This document shows, piece by piece, positions 43,046-51,375 of a stretch of DNA of 64,000 bases. The DNA comes from Paenibacillus albus (lineage in GTDB: Bacteria > Bacillota > Bacilli > Paenibacillales > Paenibacillaceae): NCBI RefSeq assembly GCF_003952225.1, contig NZ_CP034437.1, positions 1,936,501 through 2,000,500 of the forward strand, given 5' to 3'. The translations under genes were made by a program, and so were the position numbers. The notes under the pieces are model-generated. The model was not told the origin of the DNA. It was given only the letters and a program-made list of their open reading frames with translations, and searched no databases. Each line of letters starts with the position of its first letter. Positions within the stretch are counted from its first letter, which is position 1.

Positions 43046-44089
43046 ATGATGAATCGGTGGCACGTTCTAAAACGGCTTATGCCGCTTCTTGTCGGAATGG
43101 TGTTGCTGCTGTCAGCATGTGGACGAGCAGACTTATCTACACTTAGACCGCAAGGGCCGGTAGCCGAAGAACAGTTTGGACTAATGAAATTAACGATCAT
43201 GATCATGGTTCTGGTCGTTCTGGTTGTGTTTGCAATTGCAGTGTACGTTATTATTCGTTTCCGCCGTCGTCCAGGTGATAAGACGATCCCTGTTCAAGTG
43301 GAAGGAAACCACAAACTCGAGATTATTTGGACGGTTATCCCGATTGTCCTTCTAATCATTCTTGGTGTGCCAACAGTTAAGTCTGTATTCGGACTTGCGA
43401 AGGACTACACGCATGACCCTAAAGCCATTCAAGTTCATGTAACAGCTCACCAATACTGGTGGGAATTCGAATACCCTAATCTGGGAGTGAAGACAGCGCA
43501 AGAGCTGATCATCCCTAATGATGCGGTTATCTCGGTTGAAGCGAAGACAGCAGACGTGCTCCACTCGTTCTGGATTCCTTCGCTGGCTGGTAAGACAGAT
43601 ACAAACCCAGGCGGCAACGTGAACACCATGTACTTCGAAGCTCCTAAGACGGGCGTTTATCTCGGAAAATGTGCTGAGCTTTGCGGACCATCTCACTCCT
43701 TGATGGATTTCAAAGTTAAAGTTGTTGACCGTGCATCCTTCGACCGTTGGGTAGCGGCAATGAAGAACCCAGTTCAGCTTCCGGACGATCAACAGGTTGC
43801 TGACCTTCTCAATAAGCAATGCTTGTCTTGCCACGCGATCGGCGACAAAGGTGTACAGCTGTATCCGAACCTGACAGGTATCGGTAGCCGTCAAGCTGTT
43901 GCAGGTATTCTCGTGAATACAGACAAACCGGAATATAAGAACGAAGGCTCCGTTGAAGATAACCTGAAGAGATGGATCAAGGATCCTCAAGCTGTGAAGC
44001 CGGGCACACTCATGCCGAAGGTTGACCTAACTGACGATCAGATTAATTCCATTGCGAAATACTTAGCAGGTTTGAAGCTAGAATATTAA
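43046..44089 (+). CDS. ctaC: Cytochrome c oxidase subunit II with fused cytochrome c (caa3 type)
   Basis: About 347 residues starting at the first or second of two adjacent ATG codons (43046 or 43049) after GTGGGG. A lipoprotein signal ends LLLSAC. Two membrane helices anchor a cupredoxin domain with HQYWWEFEYP and the CuA ligands CAELCGPSHSLM. The C-terminal domain carries one haem c site (CLSCH) and a distal Met in GTLMPKVDLTDDQ. This fusion defines caa3-type terminal oxidases, which take electrons from cytochrome c on the outer membrane face. It heads the ctaCDEFG cluster and ends 27 bases before ctaD. ctaA and ctaB are not in the window. Confidence 0.97.
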   Translation: MMNRWHVLKRLMPLLVGMVLLLSACGRADLSTLRPQGPVAEEQFGLMKLTIMIMVLVVLVVFAIAVYVIIRFRRRPGDKTIPVQVEGNHKLEIIWTVIPIVLLIILGVPTVKSVFGLAKDYTHDPKAIQVHVTAHQYWWEFEYPNLGVKTAQELIIPNDAVISVEAKTADVLHSFWIPSLAGKTDTNPGGNVNTMYFEAPKTGVYLGKCAELCGPSHSLMDFKVKVVDRASFDRWVAAMKNPVQLPDDQQVADLLNKQCLSCHAIGDKGVQLYPNLTGIGSRQAVAGILVNTDKPEYKNEGSVEDNLKRWIKDPQAVKPGTLMPKVDLTDDQINSIAKYLAGLKLEY

Positions 44090-44116
44090 TACTTATGAAT
44101 GAAGGAGGTACCTACA

Positions 44117-46009
44117 TTGGCTCACGGACATAAGGTGAAACGGTATACCGGTCTGAAAGACTGGCTAACTACTGTTGACCATAAAAAAATCGGCATTCTG
44201 TACTTGCTGTCAGGCGGATTCTTCTTCCTGGTCGGCGGTCTGGAAGCACTCCTGATTCGGATTCAGCTGTGGAAGCCGCTCAACGATTTCGTTGCTGCAC
44301 ATACGTTTAACGAATTGTTGACGATGCACGGTACAACAATGATCTTCCTTGCGGCGATGCCGATCATCTTCGCACTAATGAATGCGATCGTACCTTTGCA
44401 GATCGGTGCGCGCGACGTAGCGTTCCCGTTCGTAAATGCGATTGGCTTCTGGACATTCTTCGCGGGCGGCGTCCTGCTGAATGTCAGCTGGTTCGCAGGC
44501 GGTGCGCCGGATGCGGGCTGGACAGCATATGCTCCGCTCTCAACAGCGACGTATAGCTCTACACACGGTCTTGACTACTACGTTATCGGTCTTCAAATTG
44601 CCGGTATCGGTACACTGGTCGGTGGTATTAACTTCTTGGCTACGATCATCAACATGCGCGCTCCTGGTATGAGCTTCATGCGTATGCCGATGTTTACATG
44701 GTCGGCGTTTATTACATCCGCTCTGATCTTGTTCGCTTTCCCAGCGCTTACTGTAGGTTTGGTAGCGATGATGTTCGACCGCGTCTTCAGCGGGAACTTC
44801 TTCGAACCGACTAATGGCGGTAACGCGGTACTATGGGAGCATATCTTCTGGATTTTCGGACATCCTGAGGTTTATATCCTCATCTTGCCGGCATTCGGTG
44901 TTATCTCCGAAGTTATCAGTACGTTCTCGCGTAAGCGGTTGTTTGGTTACAGCTCCATGGTCTTTGCAACTGTATTGATTGGTTTCCTTGGCTTCATGGT
45001 TTGGGCGCATCACATGTTCACAACAGGTCTTGGACCGGTTGCGAACGCATTGTTCTCCATTGCAACGATGTTGATCGCCGTACCAACAGGTATTAAAATC
45101 TTTAACTGGTTGTTCACGATGTGGGGCGGTTCGATCCGTTTCACAACAGCGAATCTGTTCGCAGTCGGCTTCGTTCCAACGTTCGTAATGGGCGGTGTAA
45201 CGGGCGTTATGCTTGCAGCAGCTCCTGCTGACTTCCAGTATCACGATTCTTACTTCGTAGTTGCTCACTTCCACTACGTAATCGTTGGTGGATTGATTAT
45301 GGGCTTGTTCGCAGGTCTTTACTACTGGTGGCCAAAAATGTTCGGTCGCATGCTGAATGAAGGTCTCGGCAAGCTAAGCTTCTGGACATTCTTTATCGGT
45401 TTCCACTTGACGTTCTTCGTACAGCATTTCCTTGGTTTGATGGGTATGCCGCGTCGTGTTTGGACATACCTCGACGGTATGGGCTTCAACAACCTGAACA
45501 TGATCTCGACGGTCGGTGCGTTCATGATGGGTCTTGGAACGATTGTGTTCTTGATCAACATCGTAGTAACAACTGCGAAGCCGCGCCACGCTTCGAACGA
45601 TCCATGGGAAGATGGCCGTACGCTGGAGTGGTCCATTCCATCTCCTGCACCTGAGTATAACTTTGCTCAAACCCCGCTCGTTCGCGGTTATGATGCATTC
45701 TGGAAAGAGAAGATGGAAGGCAAGAAAGAAATGGTTCCAGCTGAACCGCTTGGTCCAATTCATATGCCTTCACCTTCGAGCCTGCCGCTATTCATGTCGA
45801 TCGGTCTGTTCATTGCAGGTCTTGGCTTCATGTATGCGAAAGGTGATTATGGCACAGGCGCTTGGGCGTGGATCTTGAACCACCACATCATCGCTATGCT
45901 AGGCCTTGCAATTACACTTGCTTGTATGTTCTTGCGTTCTGTATTTGACGATCATGGCTTCCATATCGAAACAGATGAAATTCTTGGAGATAAGGGGGTT
46001 AAGGGATGA
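44117..46009 (+). CDS. ctaD: Cytochrome c oxidase subunit I (caa3 type)
   Basis: 630 residues from TTG 44117, eight bases after AAGGAGG; the in-frame ATG at 44099 lies in front of that site. Twelve core membrane helices plus extra C-terminal helices. Key residues are visible: TFNELLTMHGTTMIF (haem a ligand), the CuB His in FWIFGHPEVYILILPAFG with the cross-linked Tyr, WAHHMFTTG (two CuB His), and DSYFVVAHFHYVIVGG (haem ligands). It reduces O2 and pumps protons. It overlaps ctaE by 4 bases. Confidence 0.98.
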   Translation: MAHGHKVKRYTGLKDWLTTVDHKKIGILYLLSGGFFFLVGGLEALLIRIQLWKPLNDFVAAHTFNELLTMHGTTMIFLAAMPIIFALMNAIVPLQIGARDVAFPFVNAIGFWTFFAGGVLLNVSWFAGGAPDAGWTAYAPLSTATYSSTHGLDYYVIGLQIAGIGTLVGGINFLATIINMRAPGMSFMRMPMFTWSAFITSALILFAFPALTVGLVAMMFDRVFSGNFFEPTNGGNAVLWEHIFWIFGHPEVYILILPAFGVISEVISTFSRKRLFGYSSMVFATVLIGFLGFMVWAHHMFTTGLGPVANALFSIATMLIAVPTGIKIFNWLFTMWGGSIRFTTANLFAVGFVPTFVMGGVTGVMLAAAPADFQYHDSYFVVAHFHYVIVGGLIMGLFAGLYYWWPKMFGRMLNEGLGKLSFWTFFIGFHLTFFVQHFLGLMGMPRRVWTYLDGMGFNNLNMISTVGAFMMGLGTIVFLINIVVTTAKPRHASNDPWEDGRTLEWSIPSPAPEYNFAQTPLVRGYDAFWKEKMEGKKEMVPAEPLGPIHMPSPSSLPLFMSIGLFIAGLGFMYAKGDYGTGAWAWILNHHIIAMLGLAITLACMFLRSVFDDHGFHIETDEILGDKGVKG

Positions 46010-46626
46010 GCGGACATGCACACGTAGACGGTAAACTCCCTCACGAACCGGAAAAAGCAACATTAGAGGGTCGTAATAAAGTACTTGGTTTCTGGCTGTT
46101 CCTTGGCGGTGAAACCGTATTGTTCGGAACGCTGTTCTCAGCGTTCCTCGCTCTCCGCCATCAAGTTGGCGACGGCAACCCGACAGCGAATGATCTGTTC
46201 GAGCTTCCAACAGTAGCACTTGCAACATTCATCTTGTTGACATCCTCGCTCACGAGCGTATTCGCGATTCAGGCGATGCATACGAACCGCGTGAAGTCGA
46301 TGATCAACTGGCTGATCATTACGGTAATCTTCGGTCTTGCGTTCCTTGGCCTGGAGGTTTACGAGTTCAATAACTATGTCCATGAAGGACATAAGTTCTC
46401 CACTAGCGCATTCAGTACATCGTTCTATACACTTGTTGGCTTCCACGGTGCCCACGTATTGTTCGGGGTACTCTGGATCTCGATCTTGATCGCTCAAGTG
46501 TTTAGGAAAGGCTTGAATGTCGTGACTGCTCCTAAGATATATGTGGCTGGTATGTACTGGCACTTTATCGACGTCGTGTGGGTATTCATCTTCACCGTCG
46601 TTTACTTGATGGGAAAGGTGGGCTAA
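46006..46626 (+). CDS. ctaE: Cytochrome c oxidase subunit III
   Basis: 206 residues with five membrane helices, the small form found in Bacillus caa3 oxidases. GRNKVLGFWLFLGGETVLFGTLFSAFLALR begins the first helix; GFHGAHVLFGVLWI and YWHFIDVVWVFIFTVVYLMG are characteristic. AAGGGGGTTAAGGGATG supplies the ribosome-binding site, and the start overlaps the ctaD stop. Confidence 0.97.
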   Translation: MSGHAHVDGKLPHEPEKATLEGRNKVLGFWLFLGGETVLFGTLFSAFLALRHQVGDGNPTANDLFELPTVALATFILLTSSLTSVFAIQAMHTNRVKSMINWLIITVIFGLAFLGLEVYEFNNYVHEGHKFSTSAFSTSFYTLVGFHGAHVLFGVLWISILIAQVFRKGLNVVTAPKIYVAGMYWHFIDVVWVFIFTVVYLMGKVG

Positions 46627-46629
46627 CGA

Positions 46630-46947
46630 ATGGCTGCTCAACAACATTCTGCTGCCGAAGAGAATAAACGCCATAAGCACGAAGGTCCTAAGAAACATAT
46701 TATCGCGTTTATTTTCTCGATCTTGCTGACCATCATTGCATTCGCAATGGTTGCAGCAGGTGAAGTTAACACTACGTTTATCTACATCATGCTCGTTGTG
46801 ATGGCGCTCATTCAAGTCTTCATTCAAATGGGCTTCTGGATGCACATGAAAGATCGTGGGCATGTGTTCCCGATCGTAGGTATTCTAGGTGGCGTGTTCG
46901 TCGTATTCACAATTGTCATCATGGCCTCTTACTGGGCTTGGTGGTAA
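46630..46947 (+). CDS. ctaF: Cytochrome c oxidase subunit IV (CtaF type)
   Basis: 105 residues with three membrane helices. A His- and charge-rich N-terminus (AAQQHSAAEENKRHKHEG) precedes HIIAFIFSILLTIIAFAMVAA; QVFIQMGFWMHMKDRGHVFPI is the family signature. It starts 4 bases after the ctaE stop. A weak internal terminator at 46966-46995 follows. Confidence 0.95.
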   Translation: MAAQQHSAAEENKRHKHEGPKKHIIAFIFSILLTIIAFAMVAAGEVNTTFIYIMLVVMALIQVFIQMGFWMHMKDRGHVFPIVGILGGVFVVFTIVIMASYWAWW

Positions 46948-46965
46948 TACAGTCTCAAATTGAAG

Positions 46966-46995
46966 AGAGGGAGGTCCTTGCTGGCCCCCTCTTTT
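46966..46995 (+). terminator. Possible attenuating terminator inside the cta cluster
   Basis: AGAGGG-A-GG pairs with CCCCCTCT (one bulged A) and four T follow. It lies between ctaF and ctaG and could lower expression of the assembly genes relative to the structural subunits. Confidence 0.45.
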
Positions 46996-47032
46996 GCTGT
47001 AAATGAGTGTGTTTGTGGAAAGGGGTACCATT

Positions 47033-47932
47033 ATGCTCGGATTGCAATATTTTAGCTTTGATGCGCTTTGGAGCCCATGGTTTTTCTTCTTTATGACAGC
47101 GTTAGTCATACTCTATTTCTACTTAGCTGGACCTTGGAAGGAAAAGCATGCACCGGAGGCACCGCCTGTTACCGTGATGCAGAAGACGTTGTTCGTATCG
47201 GGGATGGTGCTCTACTATTTGGTGCAGGGCGGGCCTTTTGAATTGCTTGGACATCTCATGTTTGCGTTCCACATGATTGATATGTCGGTTTCATATTTGG
47301 TTGTACCGCCGATCATCATGTTTAGCATCCCTGCGTTTCTATGGAAGGCTATGTTCTCTGCACCGTTCTGGAAGCGGTTCAGATGGGCAACGCATCCGAT
47401 ATTTGCGCTTATTGTGTTTAACGTATTGTTCTCGCTCTACCATTTGCCAACTGTACACGATTATGTGATGATTCATTTCATGGTACACCGGATTTACTAT
47501 CTCGTACTGCTATTGACGGCATTCTTGATGTGGTGGCAGATTACTTGCCCGATTCCGGAATGGAATCGCCTCAGCGATGTGCGCAAAATGGCTTATATCT
47601 TTGCAAGCGGCATGCTGCTCACTCCCGCTTGTGCGCTTATTATTTTCAACGATACACCGATGTATGCGACATACAATGATCCAGAGGTATGGGCGAAGGC
47701 GATGGGCTACTGCGTCTCCGGTGATTCGGCTTCGCTGCTTGCTTCCTTTAAAGGGCCGGCTTTCTTCAATCTCATGTCTCCTGCTGAAGATCAGCAGCTT
47801 GGCGGTATCATTATGAAGCTTGTACAAGAAGTGATGTATGGTGTCATTCTCGCCTATGTCTTCTTCCATTGGTATAAGAGAGAGCATGCCGATTCTGACG
47901 ATCCGTTGCCAGAGCATGGAGCGCTGAGCTAG
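47033..47932 (+). CDS. ctaG: Cytochrome c oxidase assembly factor CtaG
   Basis: 299 residues from ATG 47033, seven bases after GGAAAGGGG; the in-frame ATG at 47003 lies before that site. About seven membrane helices. The caa3-type CtaG family features are FELLGHLMFAFHMIDMSVSYLVVPP, NVLFSLYHLPTVHDYVM and HRIYYLVLLLTAFLMWWQITCPIPEWNRLS. CtaG is required for an active caa3 oxidase, probably for copper insertion; the His- and Met-rich helices fit this. Confidence 0.95.
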   Translation: MLGLQYFSFDALWSPWFFFFMTALVILYFYLAGPWKEKHAPEAPPVTVMQKTLFVSGMVLYYLVQGGPFELLGHLMFAFHMIDMSVSYLVVPPIIMFSIPAFLWKAMFSAPFWKRFRWATHPIFALIVFNVLFSLYHLPTVHDYVMIHFMVHRIYYLVLLLTAFLMWWQITCPIPEWNRLSDVRKMAYIFASGMLLTPACALIIFNDTPMYATYNDPEVWAKAMGYCVSGDSASLLASFKGPAFFNLMSPAEDQQLGGIIMKLVQEVMYGVILAYVFFHWYKREHADSDDPLPEHGALS

Positions 47933-47974
47933 TCAGAAACGATTCATATTATAGAAGATTGGACGGGATGATGT

Positions 47975-48442
47975 TTGTCACTGTATGATGTTTTGCCTGC
48001 GATCAGCACCTCTTTCATAGCCATCAGCGCCATTCTCGTTGCGATTGGCTGGAATCTCGCGATCAAGCGGAAGCTTGAAGCGCATAAGAAAGTCATGCTT
48101 GCCGGAGCGGTTGCGGCATTGCTGTTCTTCATTATTTATATGAGCCGTACGGTATTCGTCGGCAACACGGATTGGGGCGGCTCCGATGAGATGAAGCCGT
48201 ACTATCTGACGTTTCTATTCTTCCACATCGTGCTTGCAACGGTAGGTGCGGTGTTTGGTCTAACGACGCTGACACTTGCATTCCGTAACAGCTTTGCTAA
48301 GCATCGCAAGTGGGGAAGAATCACTTCAGTCGTATGGTTATTCACGGCTGTTACAGGTATTACGGTATATGTTCTGCTGTACCTGATGTACCCAGGCGGT
48401 CACACGAAACCAGTGCTGGATGTTTTATTTGGCGGCAGCTAA
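47975..48442 (+). CDS. DUF420 membrane protein, CtaM/YozB-like
   Basis: 155 residues starting at TTG 47975 (MSLYDVLPAISTSFIAIS). Four membrane helices with conserved His residues in AHKKVMLAGAVAALLFFIIYMSR and YLTFLFFHIVLATVGAVFG, and HRKWGRITSVVWLFTAVTGITVYVLLY. DUF420 proteins include CtaM, needed for haem-copper oxidase maturation in staphylococci. The position after ctaG supports this role. A very strong terminator follows. Confidence 0.88.
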   Translation: MSLYDVLPAISTSFIAISAILVAIGWNLAIKRKLEAHKKVMLAGAVAALLFFIIYMSRTVFVGNTDWGGSDEMKPYYLTFLFFHIVLATVGAVFGLTTLTLAFRNSFAKHRKWGRITSVVWLFTAVTGITVYVLLYLMYPGGHTKPVLDVLFGGS

Positions 48443-48460
48443 GCTGTTCTTTTATAAGGG

Positions 48461-48501
48461 AGAGCGGTAAATCTCTATCAAGAGATTTACCGCTCTTTTT
48501 T
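48461..48501 (+). terminator. Strong terminator of the cta cluster
   Basis: AGAGCGGTAAATCTCT and AGAGATTTACCGCTCT form a perfect 16-base-pair stem with an ATCA loop, followed by T residues. Confidence 0.96.
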
Positions 48502-48515
48502 GCATGCTCAGTACG

Positions 48516-48580
48516 TTTACAGATTCACGGAGAACCAGTACAATCTTGTTAAGATGGAACAAAACATGTTTGTTTCAAAC
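48516..48580 (+). promoter_or_regulatory. Promoter and candidate DeoR operator of the sugar-aldolase operon
   Basis: TTTACA (48516-48521) and TACAAT (48539-48544) are separated by 17 bases. Downstream, AAACATGTTT (48562-48571) is a perfect palindrome, and TGTTTGTTT (48567-48575) recurs at 50422-50430 in front of the aldolase gene. TGTTTG-type words are common in DeoR operators, and a DeoR gene is second in the operon. Confidence 0.6.
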
Positions 48581-48594
48581 AGGAGGCGATAAAT

Positions 48595-49632
48595 GTGTTG
48601 CTTCATGGAAAAGTATATACACGCAGAGAGATCGAAGCCCGCGTTGGGCGGATTGAACAGATTGGCGGCATTCGCAAGCTGACTTTAGCGGATGGAAATG
48701 AGAACGGCTCATCCGTTATTTCGGTGCGGACGGGGGCAGGTCTCTCTTTCGATGTAACGCCGGATAAAGGGTTGGATCTGTCCTCCGCGGCATTTTCAGG
48801 TGGATCACTAAGTTGGCAATCGGCTAGCGGCGATGTGCATCCTTCGTATTATGACGATAAAGAGCTCGGCTGGCTCAAGACGGCTTCAGGCGGATTGTTG
48901 ATGACCTGTGGATTGATTAGCGCAGGCTCGCCAGGCAACTACGGCGGGAAAAGCTTCGGTCTTCATGGCAGAGCACATCATACGCCTGCGAAACAGGTTG
49001 CGGCTGAAGGCTATTGGATCGGTGACGAGTATGAAATACGGATAGCAGGCGTAATTGAAGAAACCTCGATGTTCGGCGGTCATCTGCGGCTGAGACGGGA
49101 AATACGGACGAGGCTCGGCGAGAACCGGATCTCGATTCGCGACGTAGTGGAGAATGCTGGCTTTGAAGCTTGTCCGCATATGATGCTATATCATTTTAAC
49201 TTTGGTTATCCGCTGCTAACGGAGCAGTCGGAGTTCGTATTCCCGAGAGGCAGTGTGAAGGCGGTTGTCGATGGCGTATCGATTGAAGGCTACGACAAGT
49301 GGACGGCACCGGCAGCTCCCTATCAGGAGAGAGTGTACAATCATGAGCTGGAAAGCGCAGTTGATGGAAAGCATGAAGTGAAGATCCGTCAACCGGAATT
49401 TCCGATAGCCGCGGGCCTGTCTGCTCCGATTGAGGTGACACTTAGCTGGAAGTCGGAGAATCTGCCGAAGCTAGTGCAGTGGAAGATGCCTGGCGCGGGG
49501 CTTCATGCGCTTGGTATTGAGCCTGCTAACTGCGGAGTGGAAGGCATGGAGACGGAGAGGAAGCGCGGTACGCTCGTCATGCTGGAGCCGGGCGAGTCGC
49601 GTGAATATGAACTGGATTTAACGATTGTGTAG
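48595..49632 (+). CDS. DUF4432 family protein, aldose-1-epimerase-like
   Basis: 345 residues starting at GTG 48595, eight bases after AGGAGG. The fold is that of the galactose-mutarotase superfamily: GLSFDVTPDKGLDLSSAAFSG, FGLHGRAHHTPAKQV, LYHFNFGYPLL and LGIEPANCGVEG are the DUF4432 motifs, with the catalytic-type His in HGRAHH and a Glu in IEPAN. It probably interconverts sugar anomers for the isomerase encoded at the end of the operon. It is the first gene; the DeoR gene follows after 12 bases. Confidence 0.8.
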   Translation: MLLHGKVYTRREIEARVGRIEQIGGIRKLTLADGNENGSSVISVRTGAGLSFDVTPDKGLDLSSAAFSGGSLSWQSASGDVHPSYYDDKELGWLKTASGGLLMTCGLISAGSPGNYGGKSFGLHGRAHHTPAKQVAAEGYWIGDEYEIRIAGVIEETSMFGGHLRLRREIRTRLGENRISIRDVVENAGFEACPHMMLYHFNFGYPLLTEQSEFVFPRGSVKAVVDGVSIEGYDKWTAPAAPYQERVYNHELESAVDGKHEVKIRQPEFPIAAGLSAPIEVTLSWKSENLPKLVQWKMPGAGLHALGIEPANCGVEGMETERKRGTLVMLEPGESREYELDLTIV

Positions 49633-49644
49633 GAGTGAGCAGCA

Positions 49645-50406
49645 ATGACGATGAACTTGAATGAACGGCAGCAGCAGTTGATGACGATGCTCGAGAGTAC
49701 GGGAGAAGTGAAGGTTGCGGGGCTGAAGGAGACGTTCGGCGTGACGGAAATGACGATCCGGCGCGACCTTGAGAAGCTGGAGCATGCCGGTTATGTGAAG
49801 CGGACCTTCGGCGGCGCCATCCTCGCATCGAAGGATGCGACGCTGCAGGACCGTTCCGTCGTCATGACGGATGAGAAGAATCGAATCGGGCGAGCGGCAG
49901 CGTCACTTGTACAGGAGAATGATTCGATCTTCATCGACGGCGGGACGACGACCTTGTATGTAGCGCGCCATTTGAAGCCGGGCATGAATATAACCGTAGT
50001 GACGAATGCGTTGAACATTGCGCTGGAGCTGCTGGAAAAGCGAATTACGACGGTTGTGACAGGCGGAATGGCGCTCGAAACCACTTCGACGCTTGTTGGA
50101 CCGGCGACGGTGGATTCGATTGGGCGAATGGCTTTCGACCGGGTATTCCTAGGAGCGACGGGAGTGAGCGCAAAGCATGGCTTCAGCAACTCGAACATGT
50201 ATGAGGCGGAGATTAAGCGAATCGCAATTGCGCATGCCGCCGAGGTGAACGTCGTCGTTGACCATACGAAGTTCGGGGCGAAAGAGCTGTTCTCATTCGG
50301 TTCGCTTGATGCGGTGCATCGCATCGTATGCGATCAGGAGCCGGAGGAATCGCTGCTCGCGGCATGTAAGGAGAATAATGTGGAGCTGTTAGCTGCGACG
50401 GAATAA
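49645..50406 (+). CDS. DeoR-family transcriptional repressor
   Basis: 253 residues. Residues 5-60 form the DeoR helix-turn-helix (NERQQQLMTMLESTGEVKVAGLKETFGVTEMTIRRDLEKLEHAGYVKRTFGGAI). The rest is the sugar-phosphate-sensing domain (DSIFIDGGTTTLYVARHL, VVTNALNIALELL, GATGVSAKHGFSNSNMYEAEIKRIAIAHAAEVNVVVDHTKFG). The usual effector is a phosphorylated sugar, here plausibly the product of the PfkB kinase in the same operon. Likely targets are the sites at 48562-48575 and 50422-50493. Confidence 0.92.
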   Translation: MTMNLNERQQQLMTMLESTGEVKVAGLKETFGVTEMTIRRDLEKLEHAGYVKRTFGGAILASKDATLQDRSVVMTDEKNRIGRAAASLVQENDSIFIDGGTTTLYVARHLKPGMNITVVTNALNIALELLEKRITTVVTGGMALETTSTLVGPATVDSIGRMAFDRVFLGATGVSAKHGFSNSNMYEAEIKRIAIAHAAEVNVVVDHTKFGAKELFSFGSLDAVHRIVCDQEPEESLLAACKENNVELLAATE

Positions 50407-50421
50407 GTATGCGAGCGGGAC

Positions 50422-50493
50422 TGTTTGTTTGTAACATTTTTGTAGACAGGTGAACGAGGGTTAGTTAGAATAATGTTATAAACGAACATTATT
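50422..50493 (+). promoter_or_regulatory. Internal promoter and inverted-repeat operator before the aldolase gene
   Basis: TAGACA (50443-50448) and TAGAAT (50466-50471) are 17 bases apart. A perfect 9-base inverted repeat, AATAATGTT (50469-50477) and AACATTATT (50485-50493), overlaps the minus-10 and start region. TGTTTGTTT at 50422-50430 repeats the word near the first promoter. This gives the catabolic genes a second, separately repressible start. Confidence 0.6.
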
Positions 50494-50525
50494 TGTTCTA
50501 ACAGAACGTAAGGGGATGAGTTCAC

Positions 50526-51374
50526 ATGTCAGCAGTCACACCACGGTTGAATCGGATGTTTAGTGAGCAAGGGAAATGTTTTGACGTTGCAGTCGATCAT
50601 GGCTTCTTTAATGAATACTCTTTCTTAGCCGGAATTGAGAATATGCAGAAAGCAATCGAGACCATTGTCGAAGCGAATCCCGATTGCATTCAGCTTAGCA
50701 TCGGGCAGGCGAAGTGGCTCCAGAATGTTCCTGGCAAGAAGAAGCCGGGACTTGTTCTGCGTACAGATGCGGCGAATATCTATGGTACAGAGCTGCCGCG
50801 TTTCCTGTTCAGCGAGCTCATTGACCGTGCGATTGAGAAGGCAGTTGCGCTGGACGCAGTTGCGGTCTGCGTGAATTTGCTGCTGCTTCCTAGTCAACCG
50901 GAGCTGCACCACCAGTGCGTGCGCAATATATCGCTTCTGAAGAGTGAATGCGAGAAGTACGGCATGCCGCTTATGGTTGAGCCGCTTGTCATGCTGCCGA
51001 ATGAGGCGAAGGGCGGTTACATGGTTGATGGCGACATTAACAAAATCATGCCGCTCGTTCGTCAAGGCGTGGAGCTAGGCGCAGATGTCATCAAAGCAGA
51101 CCCTTGTGATGACGTAACGGAATATCACCGTGTCATCGAAGTGGCTTCCGGTATTCCCGTGCTCGTTCGCGGCGGCGGCCGGGCAAGCGATGAAGAGATC
51201 GTGAACCGCACCGTCGAGCTAATGAACCAAGGAGCTTCGGGTATCGTGTATGGTCGCAACGTCATTCAGCACCCGAATCCGGCAGGCATGACGAATGCGC
51301 TTATGTCTATCGTACACCACGGCGCTACGGCTTCGGAGGCATTGGCGAGCTTGGCTGGAAAGGGCGTGGAGTAG
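50526..51374 (+). CDS. Class I aldolase, DhnA/LsrF-like (DeoC/LacD superfamily)
   Basis: 282 residues forming a TIM barrel. FDVAVDHGFFN (19-29) and the Schiff-base Lys190 in GADVIKADPCDD mark the DhnA-type class I aldolases, and VLVRGGGRASDEE plus GIVYGRNVIQHPNP form the phosphate-binding end. Such enzymes cleave ketose phosphates, often to dihydroxyacetone phosphate and an aldehyde. The neighbouring PfkB kinase and isomerase supply a ketose phosphate. AAGGGGATGAG precedes the start. Substrate chain length cannot be told. Confidence 0.82.
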   Translation: MSAVTPRLNRMFSEQGKCFDVAVDHGFFNEYSFLAGIENMQKAIETIVEANPDCIQLSIGQAKWLQNVPGKKKPGLVLRTDAANIYGTELPRFLFSELIDRAIEKAVALDAVAVCVNLLLLPSQPELHHQCVRNISLLKSECEKYGMPLMVEPLVMLPNEAKGGYMVDGDINKIMPLVRQGVELGADVIKADPCDDVTEYHRVIEVASGIPVLVRGGGRASDEEIVNRTVELMNQGASGIVYGRNVIQHPNPAGMTNALMSIVHHGATASEALASLAGKGVE

Positions 51375-51375
51375 T

